DNA from: Elysia marginata
Lineage: Eukaryota > Mollusca > Gastropoda > Plakobranchidae
Direction of reading: 5' to 3'
Assembly (NCBI GenBank): GCA_019649035.1
Contig: BMAT01005902.1
Coordinates: 146,882 to 167,269, forward strand
Length of the DNA: 20,388 nt
A program made the translations under genes and the position numbers. This document shows positions 7,801-15,756 of the stretch, piece after piece. The notes beneath the pieces were generated by a model. The model saw nothing but the letters and a program-made list of their open reading frames with translations, did not search any database and had not been told where the DNA came from. The stretch's first letter is position 1. Each line of letters opens with the position of its first letter.

Positions 7801-10285
7801 CAAACATGTCCAGTGAGCACAATGTGACAAGATGGCCGGTGGGCAAGTGATTATATTGAAGTTCGAATATAACATTAATTATAAAAACACTGCAAAAAAA
7901 TTCCTGGCTTTGCGGTTTCCATTGCATAGGTATTACATGTATAGTATTTGTTATTGATTGTACTTAAAGGATAGACAATGCAGTTATGCATAGACCGTAT
8001 TTCAGGAATCATCGCTGAAACATGTGGGTTTTCAGTCAACCTTGAATTTTCCTCTTTTTCCACGAATCAGGCGAGTGTAGGCCTACTGCCCATGCAGTCT
8101 TGATAGAAAGTAGCCTAGCTCGAGGCAGTGCTTAATAAAGTTATGATTTGGGGGTAGGGGGATGGAGAGTAAAGTGTCATCTGTTGTGATGGTACTACAT
8201 TTATTTGATCACAAACTCATCCACTATTTCCTTCTTTTTAACCTTTTGCGTTATGATCACTGATTATACTGAATTATGACTTATATGTCAAACAATAATG
8301 AGTTAAGGACGAAAGTTTAGTTTGCATTTTTGGGCTTTCTGAGTGCCTCATTGTGTCATTTGCTTTTGAAATTGCATATTTTGTTGGATGAGAAGATAAG
8401 CATTATTTTCATTAGAATTGGGGTGACTTTTTATACTAGAGTGCGATCCAGTCCAGACTAGATCGTTGTCAGGGTAGTTGAAGTAATATACCTATATCTA
8501 GCTATCATGATCCAGCACAGGTTATTTCAATCTAACTAAATACAAGCTCTATAATCATGGTATCTAGATTCTAGATATAGGTTAAAGTGAATTGATGGAC
8601 TCATTAGTATGTAAGTCATATTCAGATCTTTATCTAATCGAGATCCACAACATAGGCCTACTTAAGTATTGGTTGTACTTGTAGTCTAGATCACTGAAGT
8701 TTGTCTAATTTTTAACCTAGATCTAGGTTAGATCTTGAGGTTGGCTAAGTGTAGGTTTTATGGTTTATAAAGATCTATGATCTGGTCTATATTTTGGTAA
8801 TGATAGGCTAGCAAAGGTGTATTATTCCATTAGATCATAACCCCATATAGAGACGTGGAACATCAGCAGAGACAATGACCTATCTTTTTACGGAAAATTT
8901 ATTCTTGTTTATAAATAACGTACTGTAGCTTAATAAATTTCAGTTTGCCAATCCATGTACTTCATACCATTCCAAGAAGATAATACATGTACATAGTTTA
9001 AGATTCAGCTTCATACGTGTAGAGTAGGTAGCATCTAGCTTTACTCAAAGTCTGTAGACCTATCTGAAGTTCAGACTTCTGTTTGCAGGCCAATCAGACT
9101 TGGCTTGCTTGCACCCATGATATTGGATGTTAATGTCCAATCAAAATTTTTTTTTTAAGAAGCTGCAGTTACAGCCTCAATCTTTTAGTCACATAATTTT
9201 TCAAATTCAACTTTGTGAACTGTTATGTCTATGCATAAAACTAGTTCATGAAATTTCTAATTTTAAGTGTTTAGTTTCAGATTATCTTGTGGAAATGGTT
9301 CTTGCTAGAAAAGAATAATCTTTCATATTTAAACTTTTAAAATGAATGCAGTTTCATTAGACTGTTGAACAAAAAAGTCCTGTTTATATATTTTGAACCC
9401 ATTTTGAACATTATTTAACTTGAAATTTTCTAAAATTTGAACGAGCAGAAGGCATTAAAAATAACAGTAAAATCAATTTATCTCAATCTAGTTTGAATTA
9501 AGAAAATATTTCAATTATCCAAGATTGAATAGTATGGACTTGCCTATATTTAAGTTGGCTAACCATTGCGCACTTGCTGTGGTCTACAATCATATAGATG
9601 GGTATGAAAACATTGTCTTATTGGTTTTGCTTGTTCAAAATAATAGATGCGGTTCATGTGCTCAGGAGTTGTGTTAAGAGCTAATTGTTCATATTTGCTT
9701 CAATTAGATGTGCTCCAGTAATCTATTATTTCTCTGTTTCCTCAGGTGAGTGAACACTTATCTGACGATGCCCTCATCCTGACATGCACTATGGGCATGC
9801 AATTAAACCAGGAAATGTTGAATCGAGTTCGCATCAACACTGTTGCAGGGTGGCAAGTTTTCTTTCCTGTTGGTTTCTGGCAGTTCAAGCCTAATCTTGT
9901 GTATGACAAGAAGCCATATCCAACAGAAATTGAGTTCAACAGCAAAGCCGGCCACTATGACGTTCTTTCCTATGAGCATGGCAGCTTTTACAACTCTGAT
10001 TACAAAGCAGCTCGTCACTCTTTAACGGCCAGCCAACTAGCAAACTGTGATGTATATGAAATGTTTGTCAAACATGGCAACATCCATCTGTTCCGGGCCG
10101 TGGAGCCAGAGTTCAAGCATTTCTACATGCAGCTAGAGTGCATGCCAAGCAGTCCAACAGCCCTCTATGAACGCTGCATGGAGCGTAAATCTCTTAACCT
10201 CGCTACCAGAGCCCAGCTCGCTAAACGCATATTCCAGTACAAAGCAAAACAAAATTCTGCAGATAATGCTCACGGTCAACATTAA
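1762..10285 (+). CDS. CHPF: Chondroitin polymerizing factor (CHPF/CHPF2-like), C-terminal half, six exons
   Basis: Joining exons 1762-1880, 4407-4520, 5280-5533, 5857-5976, 7535-7735 and 9746-10285 gives 448 residues plus a split first codon, ending at TAA 10283-10285. All introns are GT-AG, with phases 1, 1, 0, 0 and 0. The product follows human CHPF, as I remember it, along its length: WPIG then RFDVIRWDYFTE (residues 37-61), INGYRRFDPQRGMEYVLDL (109-127), RVFLVRPL and PMPYVTE (167-173), NRVRINTVAGWQVFFP (295-310), and IHLFRAVEP (382-390). This is the CHGN (chondroitin N-acetylgalactosaminyltransferase) domain, family GT31/GT7. Human CHPF is about 775 residues, so roughly the first 300-350, with the membrane anchor and N-terminal domain, are missing from the window. 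The family are Golgi type II membrane proteins that work with CHSY enzymes to extend chondroitin chains. The DxD metal site of the C-terminal domain is absent (TCT at 282-284). Likely N-glycosylation sites are NST (8-10) and NRT (257-259). It resembles CHPF and CHPF2 about equally; invertebrates usually have one such gene. Confidence 0.93.
2779..2798. repeat. perfect 20-bp palindrome TAGGCCTACATGTAGGCCTA
   Basis: The two 10-bp halves are exact reverse complements. Shorter relatives containing TAGGCCTA occur near 8077 and 8654, so this is part of a dispersed motif rather than a unique site. Confidence 0.8.
3486..3635. repeat. cluster of AGATCT / CTAGAT hexamer repeats
   Basis: AGATCTAGACC, TCTAGATCTAGAC, AGGTCTAGATCTG and TGTAGATCTAGATCTT fall within 150 bases, with weaker copies to about 3960. 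The same motif recurs at 6675-6735 and at about 8450-8780, in other introns. It behaves as a dispersed simple-sequence family built on an AGATCT core. No function is visible. Confidence 0.7.
3806..3866. repeat. imperfect inverted repeat / hairpin
   Basis: GACGTTC (3806-3812) pairs with GAACGTC (3860-3866). An inner GTCAT/ATGAC pair closes a 5-base loop, with partial pairing between. A looser inverted pair lies just upstream (3672-3691 with 3743-3762, sharing ATGTTC and CTCACA). Confidence 0.5.
4037..4051. repeat. (AC)n microsatellite, about 7 units
   Basis: An uninterrupted ACACACACACACACA tract lies in the first visible CHPF intron. Confidence 0.95.
4407..4520 (+). CDS. CHPF: CHPF exon b
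   Basis: It encodes VPEPYKPKNRFDVIRWDYFT and then ETHIFFQDDFTNVKELI, with a split glycine codon at both ends. RFDVIRWDYFTE is the start of the conserved CHGN core; human CHPF has RFEVLRWDYFTE. The acceptor is TTTGCAG ending at 4406, and the donor is the strong GTGAGT at 4521. Confidence 0.92.
5007..5208 (+). mobile_element. short retroelement (SINE-like) with 13-bp target-site duplication
   Basis: TCTGCTAGCATAG occurs at 5007-5019 and again, identically, at 5196-5208, enclosing 176 bp (5020-5195). The enclosed piece is GC-richer than the surrounding intron (GGGCCCCTACTGGTTGGG, GGTGGCAGCCCG) and ends in TCCTTCAATCAA, a short TCAA-type tail. The long duplication and simple tail indicate target-primed insertion. 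I see no clear tRNA A or B box, so its family, and which LINE mobilised it, are unassigned. A short stretch (CAGTGTGAGTATAATGTGAC) resembles 7811-7828. It sits in the 759-bp intron between exons b and c, well clear of both splice sites. Confidence 0.75.
5280..5533 (+). CDS. CHPF: CHPF exon c
   Basis: It encodes GDKLDIQDIIKVSMEKLNEK, then YLINGYRRFDPQRGMEYVLD, and ends RVFLVRPLGE in phase 0. NGYRRFDPxRGMEY is a signature shared with vertebrate CHPF. A loop of about 30 residues (roughly DTSLTPQEENIDGNYKNKIVEK) looks longer than in human. The acceptor is TTTTTTTCAAAG. The donor GAG/GTACTG is weak, but the join to VEVVPMPYVTE reproduces the family sequence exactly in register. Confidence 0.92.
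5534..5856 (+). other. CHPF intron (323 bp)
   Basis: This is a short AT-rich intron with no insert. The exon c frame stays open for 38 codons into it, to a stop ending at 5650, so retention would give a truncated protein. Confidence 0.8.
5857..5976 (+). CDS. CHPF: CHPF exon d
   Basis: Forty codons in phase 0 encode VEVVPMPYVTESTRIYLVLP and then a segment ending ETYSALQ. Human CHPF reads VEILPMPYVTEATRVQLVLP at the same place. This begins the beta-strand region of the C-terminal GT7-like domain. The acceptor is CAACAG, and the donor CAG/GTCAGA has a typical exon end. Confidence 0.92.
6618..7118. mobile_element. piggyBac-type MITE (about 0.5 kb) at a TTAA site
   Basis: TTAACCCCTTCGCTGCT at 6618-6634 is an exact reverse complement of 7102-7118. 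Both ends carry TTAA, the invariant piggyBac target duplication, and CCC directly inside it is the usual start of piggyBac terminal repeats. The element proper is 6622-7114 (493 bp) and has no transposase frame. Two copies of a palindromic subterminal motif lie near the right end: GACGTACGTAGTACGTC (7035-7051) and GGACGTACGTGGTACGTCC (7079-7097). It also contains a CTAGAT run (6675-6690) and an (AC)9 tract (6863-6880). It sits in the intron between exons d and e. The perfect 17-bp ends suggest a fairly recent insertion, though divergence from siblings cannot be judged here. Confidence 0.88.
6863..6880. repeat. (AC)9 microsatellite inside the MITE
   Basis: Eighteen bases of uninterrupted AC lie in the interior of the TTAA-flanked element. 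Confidence 0.95.
7153..7208. repeat. T-rich low-complexity tract ending in a G9 run
   Basis: Runs of 7 to 10 T are separated by single G bases and end in nine G (7200-7208). The tract starts about 35 bases beyond the right end of the MITE. Confidence 0.9.
7535..7735 (+). CDS. CHPF: CHPF exon e
   Basis: Sixty-seven codons in phase 0 encode AKSEDSLALILIFMYEQLPK, a variable stretch, and TISFATNRTYVPEFRIIDL. The family pattern is a hydrophobic strand (LILIFMY) followed by a charged region and a second strand before the nucleotide-sugar site. NRT is a possible N-glycosylation site. The acceptor is TTCTCAG and the donor is CTG/GTAAGC. Confidence 0.9.
7757..9120. mobile_element. possible old DNA transposon bounded by terminal inverted repeats
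   Basis: TCATGGGTGCAAGC at 7757-7770 is the exact reverse complement of 9107-9120. Reading inward, the similarity continues imperfectly: about 28 of 37 positions match between the two ends. Both ends also carry GGCCAATCA (7794-7802 and 9088-9096), in direct orientation. The CATGGGTGC start recalls hAT-type termini, but I cannot find a matching 8-bp or other target duplication, and no transposase frame is visible in the 1.3-kb interior. The interior is AT-rich with AGATCT/TAGATC motifs. It fills most of the intron between exons e and f. A chance inverted repeat is not excluded. Confidence 0.4.
9746..10285 (+). CDS. CHPF: CHPF terminal coding exon f
   Basis: It encodes the last 179 residues and the TAA stop. 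The acceptor is TTTCCTCAG ending at 9745. Family landmarks are DDALIL (276-281), LNRVRINTVAGWQVFFPV (294-311), SFYNSDYKAAR (349-359), CDVYEMF (370-376), HLFRAVEP (383-390) and RAQLAKRIF near the end. Where catalytic CHSY proteins have DVD, this protein has TCT (282-284). Where they have the WGxED motif, it has ANCD (368-371). The HxH metal ligand region is EPEFKHFY. All three losses are typical of the CHPF branch. Confidence 0.95.
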   Translation: MSEHLSDDALILTCTMGMQLNQEMLNRVRINTVAGWQVFFPVGFWQFKPNLVYDKKPYPTEIEFNSKAGHYDVLSYEHGSFYNSDYKAARHSLTASQLANCDVYEMFVKHGNIHLFRAVEPEFKHFYMQLECMPSSPTALYERCMERKSLNLATRAQLAKRIFQYKAKQNSADNAHGQH

Positions 10286-12786
10286 AAGATTACTTTCATT
10301 ATTTCACATTAAAAATATTAGATAAATAAACTCATATAACTTTCAACATTGCATGTTGACATGGCGTTTGAAAATTTATATTTATTCTTAAAACCACACA
10401 AGTTTTCTCCATAAATGGTTATTATACAAACCAAATATGTGACCGACACAAATTAAACAATACTGGTGTTTTATAATATTGCAATTTATTTTTTTTCGTA
10501 ACAACTCAAAAGAGTCATCCGTATCAACATACAAAGCAAGCATGTAAGTGACTGACTTACTTTGAACAAACCATCAATAGTATTTTCATTCAAGGATGAA
10601 CCATTTTACTGCTTTGAAAATCAAAGGAATACACTTGACGCATATTATTTATTGAACCAATTTCAAAGGCTGTTTGTTTCCCAGTGAATTCACTCTCTAT
10701 GGATCTGCCTGTACTTCTCATCAGATGACTTAGGAGAAGCTAAAACTACACGAGATGATGTTTGACGGGCCCAGAAGCTTAAAATTGAAACTTTTTTTGT
10801 TGTTATTGCTTGATATGTCTCACAGTGTAAAGATGACATGCACTTCATTGTGTTTAATTTTATTTCCACTCAATCGAATATCGTTCATTATTAATGCTAA
10901 AGTATTATTAAAGCTGTTTAACTTTTGTGCGTTTCAGATACCGCTAGAAAATATAATGCGTTATTTAAATGCATCCGACACTGTAAAACATGAAAAAAGG
11001 AGAGTTCATTCAAAAAGAGTCTAGTTTGCAAAATGTTGAGATATCCAAGATAATACATTGTTTGAAAAACCCTTTAAAAGCTTTTTCAGGGGATGAACAA
11101 TTTATTTTGGTATCTTGATTATTTCCTAAGTTATCGCATAAGGATGATTGAGATGAATGAAACCCATTAAAAAAGAAAAAAAAAGAAAGAAAAAACGGAA
11201 TTAAAACATTTGTTTCATTGCAAAGCATTTTAAAAGCCCAACAACCAATTTTCTTTAAACGATTCTTATGGTTGTATATGGTAAAATGCACAATAAACTT
11301 ACAATACACGTAAAGAAAATTTCAAGTCAAATTTTACCACTATGATAGATAATGCCAATTAGCTCAAATTGGTCATATGTGCACCTTGTCTCCTTTTGAG
11401 CTAACCCTACACATGTTAGTTTTTAGCAGACCATGCATCTTCAGACACCATTAGTTCTTCTTTCACATTTTTCAAGGTTTTTTTTTGTTTGTAAAACACA
11501 ATCTGTTTTGAGACCTAACAATTACACAGATAGAGTCTTTTGTTCATCTTGAAAATGCTTATTTTCCTGTAATTTTGTTTATATCTGTTTTATACTGATC
11601 TCAAAAATTCTTGCTTGCCCCTTTCTTTTTGTTGTGTTGAAGTGAACTGAAAACTTTGACACTTGCTGCTCACTATAGCAGTTCATCTCAAATTTGAATC
11701 TTCTCAAATGTAAAGTGAACAAGTTTAACATTTGGGCGGGTTTTTTTTTTAAAATCAAATGATATTCAATGTTTGCTTAAAGTTTAGTTCCATGTATTTG
11801 ATAGCCACAAAAATCTTGTGGTGATTTCAAATTTTATAGAGGTTTTAATCGGTATCTACAAAATTGTTTGTATTGCATTATTTAGTGGTTTTGGAAAGAA
11901 TTGAAATACATGAACACTCCCAAAGTCCAAGAGAATAAAATACAAATGCAGCAGTAAAACCCCACACAATGGCAAAAGCTCATCTACTAGAATTGGTATC
12001 TAATTTCTATTCTTTATTATTCATGCATTTATATTGTAGTTGTCAAATTAGTGATATACTAGAAAGAAATATAAATGATCATGCTGGATCATAGGTGAAT
12101 AATAATAATGGCATTGTGATACTTGCAGTGACTATTTTAAGTTTTTCTGGCATTTTGGTTCAACCTATTTCTACAAATGTGCTAATTGAAGGGTTTTTTT
12201 CTCAATTCCCAAACACATAAAACATAAAGAATGGATTCATTCTTCATAATATTAATTATTTCTTAACTTGTCACAGTTGTCATATCAGTTTCTTAAATTT
12301 TGCTCTCTGATCTTGTATATAGATCTACATGCAATTTCTTGTTTTCTTGTACACTTATGTTATATGATTGAAAATTTTCCGCGATTTGCTACATAACTAT
12401 TCCAAGTGAAATGGTAAAATAATGACATTCTTGCTGGTTTTTTTTCTTCTTGTGACCACTAAGTAGACTAATACTGTAGATGTCCTTCATTTAGAATGGA
12501 TTAGATCATCGTAAAGTAGCATTTTATCGTAGTTTTTTTTTTTACCTGCACTTTAATTATCTGTAAATAATCATCCACAAATTTTAGGTTTCAAACTCTG
12601 CAATTGATATTTAAATCTACACTAGGAAAAACAAATTTTGAAAAATTAGCTGAAGTAAAGCAAAGTTAGTATCATATTTGATAGGAGCGTCAAGGGAGTA
12701 GGATCCTTATTTTTCTTGACACATGGCATAGTTAGGAAGTTTGTCTTCACTTTCCTTGCCGCGTCTACATTTGTCTAGTCTTTAAA
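10286..12786. other. 3' UTR and/or intergenic sequence, no gene seen
   Basis: The sequence is AT-rich. The start must include the CHPF 3' UTR. A small stem-loop lies at 10343-10359 (arms TCAACAT/ATGTTGA, loop TGC). Open frames of up to 99 codons show no recognisable family and lie in T- or A-rich sequence. AATAAA hexamers occur at 11292-11297 and 11934-11939. Confidence 0.6.
10325..10330 (+). terminator. first AATAAA polyadenylation signal of CHPF
   Basis: AATAAA begins 40 bases after the stop codon. A TG-rich stretch (TGCATGTTGACATGGCGTTTG) follows within 45 bases. Further AATAAA hexamers at 11292, 11934 and 13580 could serve longer 3' UTRs. Which is used cannot be told from the sequence. 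Confidence 0.5.
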
Positions 12787-13050
12787 GACCTAACTACCCA
12801 TTAAGTGCTCGGTAGGCTTAAGAAAGCAAATTTAATTTTGGCTGGACTGGGAATCAAACCCAGGACCTCCTGCATAGTAGTCAAATCCTCTATGTTTTGA
12901 GCCCTAGCTACCCTTTGAATGGGTGGATAGGCACAGGGTAGCAAATGAAAACGAGTTCAGACTAGAGGTCAAACCCAGTACCTCTCGTATAGCGGTTAAC
13001 CTTCCTATTATTCCTATTAGCCACTGCTTACCCATAAACTAGGACGCAAC
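12787..13050 (-). mobile_element. tandem tRNA-related units (SINE-like), minus strand
   Basis: Two consecutive units with a 115-base offset align along their length, and a partial third follows. On the minus strand each holds a tRNA-like body. The unit nearer 12840 has B box GGTTTGATTCC (complement of 12850-12860), followed by CCAGTCCAGCC, and an A-box-like TAGCTAGGGCT (complement of 12900-12910). The second has GGTTTGACCTC (complement of 12965-12975) and A-box-like TGGCTAATAGG (complement of 13013-13023). A-to-B spacing is 48-50 bases, right for a tRNA. The tails (around 12788-12840 and 12903-12960) are also related. Neither folds as a clean functional tRNA by eye, so I read this as a dimeric or trimeric tRNA-derived SINE or a decayed tRNA-like array. 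Confidence 0.55.
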
Positions 13051-15696
13051 TGGAAGAAAATTTTTTTTCTAAACCAGAGCTTGCCAATTACTAGAGAAGA
13101 CCTGTAAAATACTTTAAAAGTCTTACAAATTTCCTTAATGTCCTAGGTAAAATGACAGTGAATACTACATTTAGTTCTCATTTTTCATTCTAACTATAAA
13201 GAAATCAAAGGCTCTATACAATATGTTCTTCATCAAAATAATGTGCCTGTTAAACTCCTCTGTGATACCAATTGTGTGACTTTAAACAGTATTGCTTCTG
13301 AACATGACAATAATTGCCTTACATCTTCATATCAGTAAGAAAAGTCAGCAGATAAATGTATCTTTACTAAATATCTCTTTTAGTAAATTGTGGCCTTTCA
13401 AATGTTCTACATATACTTATCTAATGCCCATAAAACATAATAGAATTTTTTTGCCATGTACGTTTTTTGTTTTTGTTTATGTATAAATACGAACGGTCTA
13501 GTAAGATTGTTTGGTTTTTTTTTTGTGTGTGTATGAGTGTACTTTTTTCATGGTTGGTAGATTCCAGACAAATTACGTAAATAAACTTGGAAACTCTGCT
13601 GTGTTGCAATCGGACAATTGTTTGTAACTGAGTTTTGCCTTATATAAAGGAAGTTGAAACTTCCTTTCCTGTCACACATAATTGTTTTTTTTTTTCATGA
13701 TGGGTTTGAAGAAAATGTGCTGGACTTAACACTTGCTTTGAATACCATTTTAATCTTTTCTGACAGTTTTCAAAATTTATATTGCCCTCAAAGGCTCCAA
13801 GATTTGCCTGAATGCATAATTTAAAGCCTAATTTTTCATATTTTTTTGTGTGCATTTAAAAAAAAAAAAAAGACAATTTTTTGGAGGCACTGTTACAGGT
13901 CTAGTTCTTGTTGAGGTGATGATGTTAATGAAGATAATAATGTGAGACTGCGAGTATATAAGAAAAGGTGCTTTTAAGCCTTATAATATCTTTTTAGCCA
14001 ATAGTTTAAAAGGAATTGTTGCCACTGGCATCGGCAGAGGATGAGCCATGTGTTTCCTAATTAATACCCTATCAATTAAAAAAAGGCTAAATTTTGAGGC
14101 AAAATCTGTATTTATTTTGTACCTGCTGGATAACTGTGTATGAAGATAATGTATTAAATTTATGAAACATTCATGCTTTAAAAATGTTTAAATTCTATTT
14201 ATCAAAGTAGAGGGATATCAGCTTATTGGTGTCCTTCTCAGTCTCACTGAATATATTCCATACAAAGCGGACATACAACAATTTTATTTTGCTGTCTGAA
14301 CAAGAAATGAAACAAGCAAACAATTAAGCAGCCTGTTTAGCATTGAAAAGGTTCAAGATGGTTCATGAAAGTTTTATTTATATGTGACTTAATTATTATG
14401 TTCACTTTGTATATGGTTTTGCATATTTGATATATACACAAGGCATGCGGACATGGTTGACATGTATAGATTACGAAAAAGTTATCAAGTTCAAAAAAAT
14501 TTCATACCTTTAAAGTTGCTAAAAAATTTTTTTTGGGTCATAGCAAAACAAACCAAAAAATTGTTAATATCTCTCCTGTGCTGATATTTATTGCTACATA
14601 TTTATCTTTTCCAAAAATGTTTTTATAACATTATCATTGACACCATTGTTTAAAATTTTTTTTTAGGGTTACTCTACTCTTTTGTTTCTTCACTGTGGGT
14701 TTTTTGTGTTTATGTATTGTAATACTTTATAAATTCTATGAACAAATGCCTTCATTGTAGTTCTAAAAAATTGTTGCTGCAAATGCTAATTTTTAATTTC
14801 ATAGTGTCTGAGTGCATAGATTTAAAAAGAAACAAACTGTTGAAACTCACATCGTTCTGAAGTATTTTATCGCTGCCTTCATTGATATGTTGACACAAAA
14901 ATGTATTTAAAAATTACATAGCAAGTATCATGAGGTAATGACAAAGTCAATTTAGTAGAAGACTGATTACTGTGGGAGGATTAATTTGACTTAACCTTTA
15001 TGAACATTTGATGGAACAGGAGTTTGGCTTGCCACAAGGGTTTGGTTTTAAGTAAGATTTTTCCTCATGTAGACTTTATTGCACTTAGGCATGTATTTTT
15101 GTGTTTTTCTTTGGATGCATTTTACACAGTATGTCTAAGCAGAGCACAGCAAATTTATCATTAGTTGTAATGGTTCTTGAGTTCTCAAGTTGCGATTACA
15201 AGTCTGAAGTTATGTCTGGATTTGGGGGAGTTCTATGTTTGAAAAGTTTTTTGTTTTACCTACATTATGTTGAATCTCGTGTCTTGCAAAACGAATAGAA
15301 AACTTTTTAAAGTCCATTCTTTTTCAACTTGTTTAAAATTTAATGTTGCTTTTTTTTTAAGTTTGCGGAAGTATGCAAGTAGTTTATTATAAAAGCCTGA
15401 AGATTTGTTGTGCCGCTTTTCAAACTACTAGTAAAGTGCCTCCTATTTTGCTGGTTTAAGCAAACATAATGGAATTGGTTTAAGTATCTAAGAATGGGTT
15501 AACTTCCAATTAAAAAGTTCCCTTCTTTTCTTTTTGTCCCCATAACGTTGTATAATCTACATCGGGTTTGTCTTCTCCTTCCCGCAGCCTTATCTTCTGG
15601 ACGTCTAATACTTAGTGCTTCAGTTTTCTTCCAACGCCTTCTCTTTATTTTTTCATCTCCCCATAACTGTATTATCCTACTCTTTATCATAGTCCA

Positions 15697-15698
<2 letters not shown>
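13051..15698. other. non-coding stretch, no gene seen
   Basis: AT-rich, with + strand T-runs throughout. It contains one near-perfect palindrome (13646-13667) and an AATAAA at 13580-13585. Short open frames on both strands (up to 71 codons) show no recognisable family. Confidence 0.6.
13646..13667. repeat. palindrome with 10-bp arms (AAAGGAAGTT / AACTTCCTTT)
   Basis: The arms are exact reverse complements separated by two bases (GA). They hold two inverted GGAAGT cores like ETS-factor sites. TATATAAA at 13641-13648 overlaps the left arm. Whether it is regulatory is unknown. Confidence 0.6.

Positions 15699-15754
<56 letters not shown>
15699..15754. repeat. (TC)28 microsatellite
   Basis: Fifty-six bases of perfect TC repeat are followed by a C-run and CTATCTATCT. 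The Arg-Glu and Ser-Leu frames across it are artefacts of the repeat. Confidence 0.97.

Positions 15755-15756
<2 letters not shown>

Noticed and set aside
9742-10018. Minus-strand and alternative + strand frames over the last CHPF exon
   Set aside because: Shadows of the real coding frame, which has clear family similarity.
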